Shown here: positions 13,601 to 23,305 of the stretch, one piece after another
Position numbering within the stretch: position 1 is the first letter of the stretch
How the letters are laid out: each line of letters opens with the position of its first letter
DNA from: Branchiostoma belcheri
Taxonomy: Eukaryota > Chordata > Leptocardii > Amphioxiformes > Branchiostomatidae
Assembly (NCBI RefSeq): GCF_001625305.1
Contig: NW_017804131.1
Location: forward strand, 3,920,124-3,984,123
DNA: 64,000 nt
Direction: 5' to 3'
Position numbers and translations under genes: made by a program
The notes under the pieces: model-generated
Told to the model about the DNA's origin: nothing
The model's database searches: none
Seen by the model: the letters and a program-made list of their open reading frames with translations, nothing else

Positions 13601-16516
13601 TTCTCTGGGAACTTCTCATAGAACTTCTGGACATGCAGTTGACACAGGCCCATGTACGACTTCAAACACACAAACAGGCCACCTTCAGACTCCTGAAAAA
13701 ATATCAACAAAAAGATACATTTACTTCTTTGCAAAATTACAACTTACAAATGTAGGTAAATATCAAATACAAGGCCAATTGTTTTACCAACTAAAAGTGT
13801 CTTAATAATACATACTGTGCTATGTTTTTATCATCTTGCTGTAAAATCTCCATATTAGAAGTCTAGGCAATTTTCTGTACTAGTATGTGCTTTATTTCAA
13901 CAAACTTTACATAGGAACTTGACATTGAATAACATTGAACTAGTTGGCCAAAGTTAGAAGTCTGTAATACAGTATACATCCCCCTATTTGGTACTCATCA
14001 GTCAAACTCAAGATGACCATGACATTATCCAGGTTAAAATCAATCCCCAGACACAGACATATGACATCCCAGACTGAGGAAGTGGGTCAGCTGGTAATCT
14101 ATCTCATACAGAACCATCTCCATGACAAGACTATGTACTGTTGCTAGGCAACCATGCCATGTTACCAGGCAACACAAGCCCAGTTACTCCAGACAAGGCC
14201 TGGCCTTACCATAAATAGCTATAGCCTTTATCAATTTCAGTTGCATCACTCCAAAAATATCTTGGCACTCAGTGACATTATGTTTTATGTGATTCATAAA
14301 TGGAATACTGCTTCGCACTCAAGGCCGACAATCTGGGGAAATGTTTTCTTTAATGCAAAACTGTGCTCTTGGCGTAAGACCAAGTACTTTACAGGATGGT
14401 AGAAATAGGAATGTTCTCACATGTGGCTTACTTATTCTTGGAATGGAACCTTTCACTAGTTTAAGTTTGGTGCCAAACAGCTTTCAAAGGTTGTACCTTC
14501 AGGCTACAAGGAAATCGAAGAGATCAAACATGCCTAGTTTTGTACAGGTTTGTGACTGTGAGTGAACAAGACATCAAACTTTCAAAGTACATCTACTGTT
14601 TACTCATTTCTGTCTATTAATTTATGAAGATGTTAATTGGGGTCACAATTAACAAAAGGACCTGATGCAAAATGAGTATACAACTGATCCTGCCATAGAG
14701 CATTTCAACCAGGTGGGATTTTTCTTGCCGACCAAAGATTCCATTGTAACAGGAGCCTAAGCCACATACCTTCTTTACTACATAGTCTATGCTTGTTTTA
14801 TGTAGGTCTGCCAAAATGCCAGAAGTATGTAGCAGAGTCTCATCTATACAAACAAAGCCAAACGATAAGAAAATGCAGAGGTTATCTTCCCTGGCAAATG
14901 TTCAAGACTGACTTACGACTAGTAAAAGTAAAACTGAAAAAAATATCTTCATGCAATTGGCTCTTTCTCACATATTCTCTCCGGCGATATTGACATTTCA
15001 AATTTCTTTGACAATTAATCCATATATGCATGTACATCTGTTAAGTCATTTTAAAATGTCAGGCCACTTTTTCCAGTTCAAAACATTCCTTCACGACATC
15101 AAATTTGAGGCAAAATGCACAGTTTTATATCTCTGTATAGATAAAGCGGAGACAAGGCGATTAGAATCGTTTACATCTCTTGTTGAACCAGACAACCAAT
15201 ATGGCATTTCGCGAGGTCCCTCTAGACTGTAGTCAGCCATATTGGGCATGGTGTTATCCACACATGGAGCTATTTTTATCTCCCATTCAGACACATATCT
15301 GCTGGACTACCTACCACCCTCCCACTTCCCCATTCCTCTGATTCCTAATGTCACACTGGGAATACCTAAATGCCGATCATCTAGCATCTGTGTATGAGAT
15401 GGAGTGGCCACACCTACAAATTACAAACACGTACACACAGACTGACAAATCAGTCAATCTTTTGTTGTGCATTTATAAATTATTGCCAGATTATGTGCTT
15501 TAAGTCGTGGTCATTTGCAATCATGTGTGCAAATGTGTGCAAGCCAAAGCAGGCCTAATTTGTATATTTTTGCTGCTTTGTTGTATAGCATATGATGCTG
15601 AATAAACATTCTTATCATAAATCATGGAATATCAGAAAACCTTTAACTCATAATCGGCCCTATGTTCAACTGAAAAAAGTCTTTGTTCTCCAGTTCTGTT
15701 TTCTTACTAAAAGTTTTACTTTTAGGGAAATCTACACAGATCTATGGAGAAAAACTAGAGATTGAATATTATTTTGCATAAATTAATGCACCATTTACAA
15801 TGGCATTAGAGACTGAGGTCAAAATGTAACACTATTATTCACACACCACTGTATTTGACAAATCTTTTATCTCACTGAACAAAATTACTGAAAAATCATC
15901 AAACATATCTGCATCCTAGAACAAGAATCCATAATTTGCATGTTTTCCAGCTCAGCTGTAATACCAAGAAAATTAATTGGTTATACAAACATCTGCAACT
16001 TCCTTCTGAATCCAGAGCCGAAAAACTTTTGTCCATAAACAATAAAATCCTCCAACAGTTATTCATTATTTCAAGGATGGTTAGTTCCATTCATTTTGTT
16101 CTTGGCCTTTGAGTTTGACAGTTGAGTGAGCATGTTAGTAAACGGATTATGATGCATTCACTGTCTCCTGGCTTTTAGAGCAGTGATACATTTTTATTTC
16201 ATTTTATTCTGGATGGGTTGATCGTATAACCACATCACATGCGTCTACTAAATTCTGCAGTCTCATGTCATCCCTCCCCATTCAACTGCAAATCATGCCA
16301 TGCCCAGAATACCACCAACAAAGTCGGCACAGATCCGACCGTATAATTCCAGATAGAAAGTTACGAGAAAGGTGGGATGAGGTTCAGACAAAAGTAGAGT
16401 GTTTGACTTACCGGGTTGTCGTAGCAGTATATGCATTCATCCTTGTATATCTTCTCCCCACCCCGCGGAACTTTGACGCAGGGGAGATAGCCGTACAGAG
16501 TTTCCAGTGCCGACAT
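1619..16516 (-). CDS. USP5: USP5 / isopeptidase T, ubiquitin carboxyl-terminal hydrolase, complete 23 exons
   Basis: Cytosolic/nuclear cysteine protease that disassembles unanchored polyubiquitin from the free C-terminus. Exons (3' to 5' on plus): 1619-1709, 2277-2361, 2856-2988, 3660-3841, 4914-5063, 5606-5647, 6071-6187, 6820-6908, 7229-7351, 7492-7549, 7958-8111, 8558-8674, 8940-9039, 9257-9328, 9641-9834, 10312-10406, 10871-11055, 11599-11649, 11845-11939, 12451-12575, 12991-13060, 13564-13692, 16412-16516. All junctions are GT-AG and phases match, giving 2562 nt, 853 residues (human 835/858). Visible: N-terminal cryptic UBP region; ZnF-UBP starting CSRC at about residue 196; Cys box GNSCYLNS with catalytic Cys at about 332; RQQDAQEFF; two UBA domains (ALEAMGF-type MGF loops, exons 4914-5063 and 3660-3841); His box CGHYVCHI with His at about 814. 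Start: ATG at 16516, beginning [10 protein letters not shown]. Orthology rests on family-wide similarity; USP13 is the alternative, but CDCA3 synteny favours USP5. Confidence 0.96.
1781..2095 (+). mobile_element. tRNA-derived SINE in a USP5 intron
   Basis: A tRNA-like head carries an A-box-like GTGGTGTAGTGGATAGAG and a B box GGTTCAATCCC at 1837-1847. A body follows with the phrase TTGGGAAAGGCACTTAACAC, then an A-rich tail near 2079-2095. It lies antisense to USP5 in its last intron. The body phrase recurs in the SINEs at 13309 and 63828, so they share a body module, although the tRNA-like heads differ. Confidence 0.8.
4247..4625. mobile_element. Harbinger-like MITE, TAA target duplication, USP5 intron
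   Basis: Termini are GGCCATGTTGATTTG and its inverse, extended by TATGGATGACATCC. The element is flanked by TAA at 4244-4246 and 4626-4628. 3-bp TWA target duplications are the hallmark of PIF/Harbinger elements; the superfamily is inferred from this and the termini. It is nearly the same sequence as the copy at 22484-22878. It has no coding capacity. Confidence 0.8.
6214..6589. mobile_element. hAT-like MITE with GTGCACC repeats, USP5 intron
   Basis: Ends are CAGGGCTTGAAAT and ATTTCAAACCCTG. The interior is rich in GTGCACC/GGTGCAC words in both orientations. CAGGG-type termini suggest hAT. The expected 8-bp target duplication is not clear, so the assignment is tentative. One end lies 26 bases upstream of the 3' splice site of the USP5 exon at 6071-6187. 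Confidence 0.6.
13309..13555 (+). mobile_element. tRNA-derived SINE in a USP5 intron
   Basis: A tRNA-like head with B box GGTTTGAGTCC at 13360-13370 is followed by the body phrase CTTGGGAAAGGCACTTTACA. It ends with an AATAAATCAAATC tail. The same family is at 63828-64000. It is antisense to USP5 and ends only about 10 bases from the donor site of exon 13564-13692. Confidence 0.8.
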
Positions 16517-18075
16517 CTTGGATTTGAGACCTCAACCGCATCCAAATCACTTAATATAGTGAGGCTGTGACTCACACGGAGATTGATGTCAAAATTATCA
16601 GTTGATTTTCATCGATATAAAATATGATTTACGAAAATGATAATAATGTAGATTTATTCTTCTCTCTAGAGCAATTTTCTGATTTTGATCACTGTTTTTC
16701 ATTGCATGTTTTGGCTTTCTCTATCTAAGTCTCGGGGTATCTCGCGAGATTTTTCAGCAAAGAAAATGTTGTGGTTGTTACGGTATCTTTGATTGGACGA
16801 TACTGATCACGTGACGTGCGGATAAGCCTATCAGGGCATTGTATGGAAATATCCAGGTACTAGTCCGTGATTGGCGGAGGCGGTAACTTTAAAAAATTGT
16901 TTTCATACAACATCCGCAACGTCCATTGTGTTTTGTACAACAAAGCAGACAGAACGTATCTTCACTGCGATTTCCGGGGTAAGTTTGAAAGAGTTTATAT
17001 TTCCCTCCACTCGGCAGATTCATGCAACTTGCTTTGGACAGTTTAGTAGACAAAAGGAAGGTCGATCGGGACGTACCGTGCTGCATGCAGTACAGAAAAG
17101 CGATCCAGCAGAAAAGCGTGGGGCTGGAACTTGGAAGGTGAACTGGTTGTTTGGAGATTTTGTGTATCGTTGTGTAAAACTGACTTCAAAATTTATGACT
17201 TGCTGATTCATAGTCCCTGTAGATGGTCTCCCTGCATAAACATTACTATGACTGACTGGCGATGCATGAAACTAACCTGCTTGGATTATCGTGAACGTTA
17301 TTTTTTCGCATCCTTCTCTGTAGCCGAGCTCACCAGTAACACACACACAGATTTTGTTAGAAGGCCGTGTAACCTACATGCTGGATACTGCACTATCATA
17401 TTACAGTTACAAGCTTTAATACTCCAAGAACCCGCGAAATCTTGTGTTCAACTTCAATTTTTAACGATAAAACCGACGCGAGAGTGTGCGCATGCGCGGA
17501 GGGCTTTAATTACTGTGACCAATGGATTAAAAATCATGAATGGATACTCTCCAAGCAGAGGTTTGGGTTTTGGGGGTATTTTTAGCGTGTTTTTAGGCTT
17601 TTTTATCGGGGTTTCTCTTTTGCACTGAATTTTTTTTCCCACCAAACCCAACCTCTGCAGGCAGTCGAAAACTTCAATGGGCTATAAACCTAATCATTTC
17701 AACACATTTCAGTCCTTCTGCAAGGAGGTGTGAACCAGATGCATGAATAGGCACAGTCAGCAGGAGGCGTGTGGCCCAATGAATGCCTTTCCGACTGCCT
17801 AGAAGTGTGATAATCCACCACAATAAAATGGATATCCCTAATGACAGTTTGATGGTTCCCGGGGAGGGGCACTATCGCCTGTTTTGAATAGGTTTGCCCC
17901 TCCCCGAGGTGAGTGCCGGCAGAGGTTGGGTTTGGTGGGGAAAAAAATTCAGTGCAAAAGAGAAACCCCGATAAAAAAGCCTAAAAACACGCTAAAAATA
18001 CCCCCAAAACCCAAACCTCTGCTTGGAGAGTAATGAATGGATGCATGTGTTCAATTATGTCCTTTTCTCTGACAG
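16517..18075. promoter_or_regulatory. Divergent USP5/CDCA3 promoter and CDCA3 5' noncoding region
   Basis: USP5 starts leftward at 16516 and CDCA3 coding begins rightward at 18097. Seen here: a 12-bp palindrome ATCTCGCGAGAT at 16739-16750 containing TCTCGCGAGA; inverted CCAAT boxes (ATTGG) at 16792-16796 and 16870-16874; and CACGTGACGT near 16808 combining an E-box with a CRE half. No TATA box is evident. A 5' noncoding CDCA3 exon probably lies near 16860-17140 and splices to an acceptor ending at 18075, but its ends cannot be fixed from sequence. TCTCGCGAGA is a motif known from bidirectional, housekeeping-type promoters. CCAAT boxes fit cell-cycle genes. The 17545-18032 stretch is a transposon. 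Confidence 0.7.
17545..18032. mobile_element. 488-bp MITE with ~116-bp TIRs and a 9-bp target duplication
   Basis: Both ends begin TACTCTCCAAGCAGAGG, and about 116 bases of near-perfect inverted repeat follow. Exact 9-bp direct repeats ATGAATGGA flank it at 17536-17544 and 18033-18041. A 9-bp duplication with long TIRs is typical of Mutator-like elements, so MULE-derived is inferred. It has no coding capacity. Its right end lies 43 bases before the acceptor of the first coding exon of CDCA3, so it supplies or crowds the branch-point region. Related ends occur at 53434-53554 and 57396-57563. Confidence 0.85.
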
Positions 18076-18096
18076 AGTACATGTTGAAGAAGAGAC

Positions 18097-20402
18097 ATGG
18101 GTGCCTTTGAGAGTAAGACCTGGGCCAGTCTGGAGGACTCCACCAGTAGTACACCTCCAGAACAGCGCAAGGTGCTGCAGTTTGACCCCCGGTCACCAAC
18201 TTCAGGCATCGACAGAACACCTATTCAGGTACACATTCTCATGTGCATGTACTTCCTAAAATAATGGGAGCCAGTAAGAGTTGTTAAGTGTGGTTTGGAT
18301 TGTCCCTAACACTAACAGAAATTTAAAGTTGAACGCTTTCATTTCAATGTTTTTGACCATTCATGTACAGTACAAGAGGCATTTTTGTGACCTAAAAATT
18401 TTATTTCTTTTCCCCGGTCAAGGTTGAGAAGACCACAACAGTTTTTGTGGACCCACGTTCGCCCACAAGAGAAGTTGACAGGACACCAATAAAGGAGTAC
18501 AGAGGTATTTCTCCCCCCCTCCCCCTACCCTGAGTGCCAGACAAGTTTTGGGCCGTTGAGCCGTTTTCCTGTGGCAGCCAGAAGGCCTTCGCCCGCCTAT
18601 CTAAATTACCCCTGTGGTGGTGTATTACGAGGCCCTGCACTGCACCTGGGCTAGCAGCCTGAAACTTATCTGGCACCCAGGGTACCCCACCCCCTTCTCT
18701 CTCTGGGAACTCGCTTTACACATTACCATCAAAAGAAAGGGTTGAATCATGTCTCAACACAGAACAAAGAACTGCTGTACCTTTGAAGGAAGAACATGTC
18801 CTATTTTATTCCTAACTAGCCATTTCCACCCCCAGAGCCGTGGTGCTATGACTCGGAGCTGTCCCTTGACCTCAGCACCTCCTCCGTCTGCCGTCTCCTT
18901 GACGACGACCCCGATGCCTCGCCCCAGATGCCTGACATCGAGGTGACCCCGCCCGGCCGGGGGAGTGACAGGTAGGAGTACAGGAGAGTTGAACTTTTGG
19001 TCAGGCCCAAAATGTACGTGTAGATTAGTATGCAAATTGTCTTTTCTGACACGTTGAAATCGTCAAAAGACATGGATGTAAGAAGAGTACAAGTACGTAT
19101 ACTGTAATTCACTTCATGTGCACAGTAGCAAAATTTCACAGTCTGAGAAAAATGGAGGTGCTCAAGGAACTATACTATGTTCATGGTGGTAGCTAGGGGG
19201 ATGGGGACAAAACACTAATTATAAGTTTGCAGTACAGAAGACAAGTGACCAGGAAACTGAATGTAAAAGTAGTACTGAGCCTGTAATTCTTGATTTTTTT
19301 CTCTCTGAGAGAAAAAAAATCAAGAATTACAGTAAAATATTGAAGCTCCTGAATAAAAATCTTAGCGTAAGTTTTTCGTTGCAAAGTGACTGATAGTGAA
19401 GTAACTAGGTAATGTGCGTTGGTATGCATAAGTGAAAAATATTTACCAAAGTAAATATGTCCCCTGTCTCCCCTGTCCAGATCATCCCGGCAGACCCCCC
19501 AGTACGAGCGTGAGCTGTGTGACATGATGGACAATCTGACAGACGGCTGCACCACACAGGAGGACACCAGGCTACTCAAGGCTAAAGGTCGGAAAATAAC
19601 CTCCAAGCAGAAGTGGGGGTGGGGTAATGGGATGTTCAGTAAGTCTCATTTTGTGACAGTATGCACCCTTGGAGTTGGAGTGGGCTGGCATCAGCGTGAC
19701 TTAACTTACATTTCACTCTGCCATCATGTTTTTAAATCTTGCACCTGTACATAATGCATTTGAGATTATCTGAAGTTAACATTGTGAAAATGAAACTAAA
19801 AAGGTTGATTGACCTTTGAAATGGTATAAGAGCAAAGTTTCACTTGTGTGGCGTGAAATTGTATTTGCACCTAATGGTAACAGCTATAACAGCTTAAACA
19901 AGAGTTACAGTTGCCTTTTCTCACGTGTGAGTGCTTCACATTCTAACATCGTGTCCAGATGATTCCATATTAACAGACTTCAGCTTCAGGTCGTAGTCTA
20001 ATTTTCTTTTTGTACTGGTTATCAGAAGTACATTTAGCTTCCCAGCAATTCATGTATTGACAGCAGACAGGGGTACCAAACTACAAGTATTTATAAGTCC
20101 TTTTGGGCTGTAGAATAATTTAGATGTCGTGACTGATTTTTACCACTTGTATAATTTCAGAAGCTGTGAAGCCAGCAGAGAAGCCAGTAAAAATCCACCC
20201 CAACAACAAGAAGGTCCTGTTCACGGCAACGGGAAACCTTCCGCGGTCACCGCTGACTACCAGGAACGAGGAAAACCCGCGCGTCATCGTACAGCAGAAG
20301 CAGATGGCGCGACTGGGGCTGACCAAGACCGTACAGCGCCCGATCAGGCTAGCGTCCAAGTACGAACTCTTCTCCGACAAGGAGAATGTGGAGATCGAGT
20401 GA
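18097..20402 (+). CDS. CDCA3: CDCA3 / TOME-1, cell-cycle regulator, complete coding sequence in 5 exons
   Basis: Coding exons are 18097-18228, 18423-18504, 18836-18971, 19481-19587 and 20161-20402. All are GT-AG with matching phases and give 232 residues (human about 268). CDCA3 is a cytosolic trigger of mitotic entry that acts with SCF to remove Wee1 and is itself degraded by APC/C-Cdh1. Evidence: two copies of the family's signature, FDPRSPTSGIDRTPIQ in exon 1 and DPRSPTREVDRTPIK in exon 2, and a C-terminal KEN degron in DKENVEIE (about residues 226-228). The rest is low-complexity, as in the family. The start ATG at 18097 has G at -3 and +4. A weak upstream ATG at 18081 opens a 9-codon uORF that overlaps it. 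Divergent linkage to USP5, as in human, supports orthology. Human comparisons are from memory. Confidence 0.92.
18526..18684. mobile_element. Short MITE in CDCA3 intron 2
   Basis: Inverted ends of the form TACCCTGAGTGCCAGACAAG and its inverse (with A/G and C/T differences) bound about 160 bases. The element begins 21 bases after the CDCA3 exon ending at 18504. Target duplication is not clear and the superfamily is unassigned. Confidence 0.6.
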
Positions 20403-21487
20403 AAAGACATACATTTTGTACCCGGGCTTTTCTTTTTGAGAAGCGGTACACTTCTAGTCACAGGGAATGGTGTGTGAAAAACAGACACTGTCACAAACAT
20501 CCATGCTGTTTTATTATTAGCCTGCCATGTTATGCTATAAGCAGCATTTGACTAACATTTCTAAACACTGTTTCTTCTTTGTACATAAATGTAAATATAC
20601 TCCTGCACACACATGTACTAAGGATGGCTGTTCTGTAGAACACTTGGAATGGTAGCTGCGATGATTTCTTGGGTCGTGGATAGTTTGTATTACTGGAAAA
20701 AAGACATTTAGTTTTTATAATGATGACGGTATTTCAAAGTAGATGTTAGCTTCTCATGACATGTTCTCTAGGGCATAGAAAGATTTTATATTCATAAGTT
20801 GTGTATTCCTAATGATGCACTTCAAAGCAAATACCAGAATATCATTTACAGCACAAAATAATTTCATTCAAATAAGATTAAGGCTACATTGTTCTAATTT
20901 CAATAATAAAAGCTTATCATACAGATGTTATCAAGACTATTGAGATCAGTATGTGTTGCACTAAAATATGGTGAAATATGGGGAAGGGACAGACAACTGT
21001 ATATCAAACCACTGCCATACAACTAGATGTTTATGTTTATGCTTTTATTTGTGAACAAAAATGCTTACACCTTTTTTATTCTTGTGACAATGGTGCTTGT
21101 TATCTAGTAAATCTGCAGTTTTTTTTTAGGATATTGAAGCATGTACATGATTGTACTTTCTGTCACTCTTCTCTTTTGTGAAAAGCACATAATGAAGGGA
21201 TTACGGGTTGTATTAGTATTACTAAGAACATTTTTAAACCTCTAAGACTTGTTTAGTTGATCAGTGTAAATATCCTAACATTTCATCAAAAAGAGCCATG
21301 TGTTGTCAAATTCACATGTCCTATAGCACTGAACAAATTTTCTTGAACCTAAAAGTTTACTACAGTATAGTGTTACATGTATCAGCTTTTATAGGGTGTA
21401 GCTAATCAATGTTTAGAATAAGAAATAAACTAATTTCACTTAAAGCATTCTTGTCATGCTCTTTGTATTATACCCCTATATTCTTAA
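20403..21487 (+). other. CDCA3 3' UTR and downstream spacer
   Basis: AT-rich, no coding exon seen. AATAAA occurs at 20905-20910 and again near 21423. A conventional 3' UTR of about 500 bases would end after the first. Confidence 0.55.
20905..20910 (+). terminator. AATAAA poly(A) signal for CDCA3
   Basis: It lies about 500 bases after the CDCA3 stop at 20402, in AT-rich sequence. A second candidate lies near 21423. Confidence 0.5.
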
Positions 21488-22475
21488 CCCTCAACAGTAC
21501 ACCTTCCCGGACTGATTAATCTGTACACCTGGGGTCCGCGCGGACCCCAGAACAGTTTTTTGCTAATTTTTAGAAATTATCAACATGCTACCAGCTCAAT
21601 TGTTTTTCAAACTGATGTGGGAACCTCTGTGTCCACATTACATACAAAAATCATACATTTTGAACTTTTTCTATTTTTTGGTGAAGAAAAGAAGACAAGA
21701 AGAAATACCCGATTTTTAAACCCATTTCAGACTGAAGGGGCTTTTGAGGCCCAACTTTGATCTCAGATAGCGGCTAAACGGCTTGCGCTAGAAGTATCAA
21801 ATTTGGAGACCTTTCCTAAAATGTCTCTGGAAAAAAGTTCATATTAGTTTGATACTAGTAAGTTGATATTTTTTTGTGTTGCCATGGCAACGGGTTTTTA
21901 GCAGGCAGTTTTTTTGAAAATATAAGTAATTTTGGTTTAAACATTAAAATTTTCTGAGTTTTATATTAAATTACACTTCTTTTCAAACATTAATAACATC
22001 TTACATAATTAAATATAAGTTAAATCATTTAATATGCATAGAATATGCTAATTTGATGACGTCATTGGTCAAAATCCAATATGGCGGACTATATTATTAG
22101 CTCTGACGTCATATGACGTCATAATTACACAAAAGTTATTAAAATCTAATTCTATTACTACACAATTCTCTAAAAAACTTGGTAGACATACGATGAGTGC
22201 ATAAAAACATATAAAAACGGAAATAAGGTAATGTATAAGAACGCCAGTGTATCCATTATGATCGAAAGCCGGCTGGGGTCCGCGCGGACCCCAAAAGAAA
22301 ATCAAATATAATTTTTTTTATAAATGGTAGAAACGGAGTTTTCTGCAATGTATTGAGAGACAACTTTGTGGGTGACAATTACCTAAAATTTCAGAAAAAA
22401 ATCTTTAGAAACAAAAAGATATTACAGAATATATAGTGCTGGGGTCCGCGCGGACCCCAGGTGTACTGTTTAGGG
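21488..22475. mobile_element. piggyBac-like non-autonomous element with TTAA duplication
   Basis: TTAA tetramers flank it at 21484-21487 and 22476-22479. Termini are CCCTCAACAGTACACC on the left and, inverted, CCCTAAACAGTACACC on the right. TTAA targets with CCC-starting ends are characteristic of piggyBac. A palindrome with core GGGGTCCGCGCGGACCCC sits near each end (21529-21550, 22439-22460), with a third copy inside at 22273-22293. No transposase frame is present. Confidence 0.82.
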
Positions 22476-22483
22476 TTAACTTA

Positions 22484-22878
22484 GGCCATGTTGATTTGAT
22501 TATATGGATGACATCCGCGCGCGCATGAATTTTCGGCCGTTTCCAAAAAAAAAAAAGTTTTCAACCATACTGTAAATCGTACAAAACAGTTGTAAAATGA
22601 GCAAAAATATACCGTAAGTTACAAAAAAATAAGTAAAAACTATACCAATGTCGTAGAATGCCAAAATCAAACAAAAAAAGACGAAATTGTAAGGAAATGA
22701 ACTTGAAGATTAGATTATTCGCCAAACCATATTCTGTCCCATTTGTTCAACCGTCATGACCACGTAGATTTCATAATGAAAACAACTTTTTTTTTGCAAA
22801 ACTTTTTTTTATTCGCACGCGCGCATCAGTTTTGGGGCTCCCGGAGGATGTCATTAATATAATCAAATCAACATGGCC
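22484..22878. mobile_element. Harbinger-like MITE, TTA target duplication
   Basis: It has the same termini and interior as the copy at 4247-4625. It is flanked by TTA at 22481-22483 and 22879-22881. It begins four bases after the last base of the piggyBac TTAA duplication, so two unrelated elements are packed end to end. Confidence 0.82.
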
Positions 22879-22987
22879 TTACGATTATTTATGCCTAGTG
22901 ATCATGATTTTTTTCTTAGAAGTTTTGGAGAAATTCAAAAGGCTCTGTTTTGTTTGCTTTTTTATTACAAAGACGACAAAAACTGAC

Positions 22988-22993
22988 TTTATT
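22988..22993 (-). terminator. Minus-strand AATAAA for the fucolectin-domain gene
   Basis: TTTATT on the plus strand reads AATAAA on the minus strand, about 315 bases after the stop at 23306. The 3' UTR between contains two ~147-bp tandem copies (about 22999-23145 and 23146-23290). Confidence 0.55.
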
Positions 22994-22998
22994 ATATG

Positions 22999-23290
22999 TC
23001 TAATTAGTCAATCGTGTCAGATACAGACACTTCGTCAACACTAGTACTAGCAACATAATTAAGATCGTAATAAAAATGCACAGCAAGCAATGTAGGAACG
23101 AACTTGAATCAGCATTGCAAGCCAGCTGCTCACTTTTCAGTGGCGCCTAGTTAGTCAATCATATCAAATACAAACACTTCGTCAACGCTAATACGAACAA
23201 CATGAAATTAAAACTTGTAATAAAAATGCACAGCAAGCAATGTAGGAGCCTGAACCGGCATTAGCAAACCATCCACTCTCTTCAGTGGCT
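22999..23290. repeat. Two ~147-bp diverged tandem copies in a 3' UTR
   Basis: The words TTAGTCAATC, ACACTTCGTCAAC and TGCACAGCAAGCAATGTAGG recur in order at a spacing of about 147. The copies have diverged by substitutions and small indels. They lie in the likely 3' UTR of the lectin gene. Confidence 0.75.
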
Positions 23291-23305
23291 CAGCAAAAGG
23301 GTGAT

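Noticed and set aside
17131-17628. 165-codon plus-strand open frame in the CDCA3 upstream region
   Set aside because: It runs from the presumed 5' noncoding exon into the MITE at 17545, so it cannot be an old coding region.
19280-19330. Perfect inverted repeat around TTCTTGATTTTTTTCTCTC in CDCA3 intron 3
   Set aside because: It is a short hairpin of about 25 bases per arm with no flanking duplication. It could be structural but gives no basis for a microRNA or transposon call.
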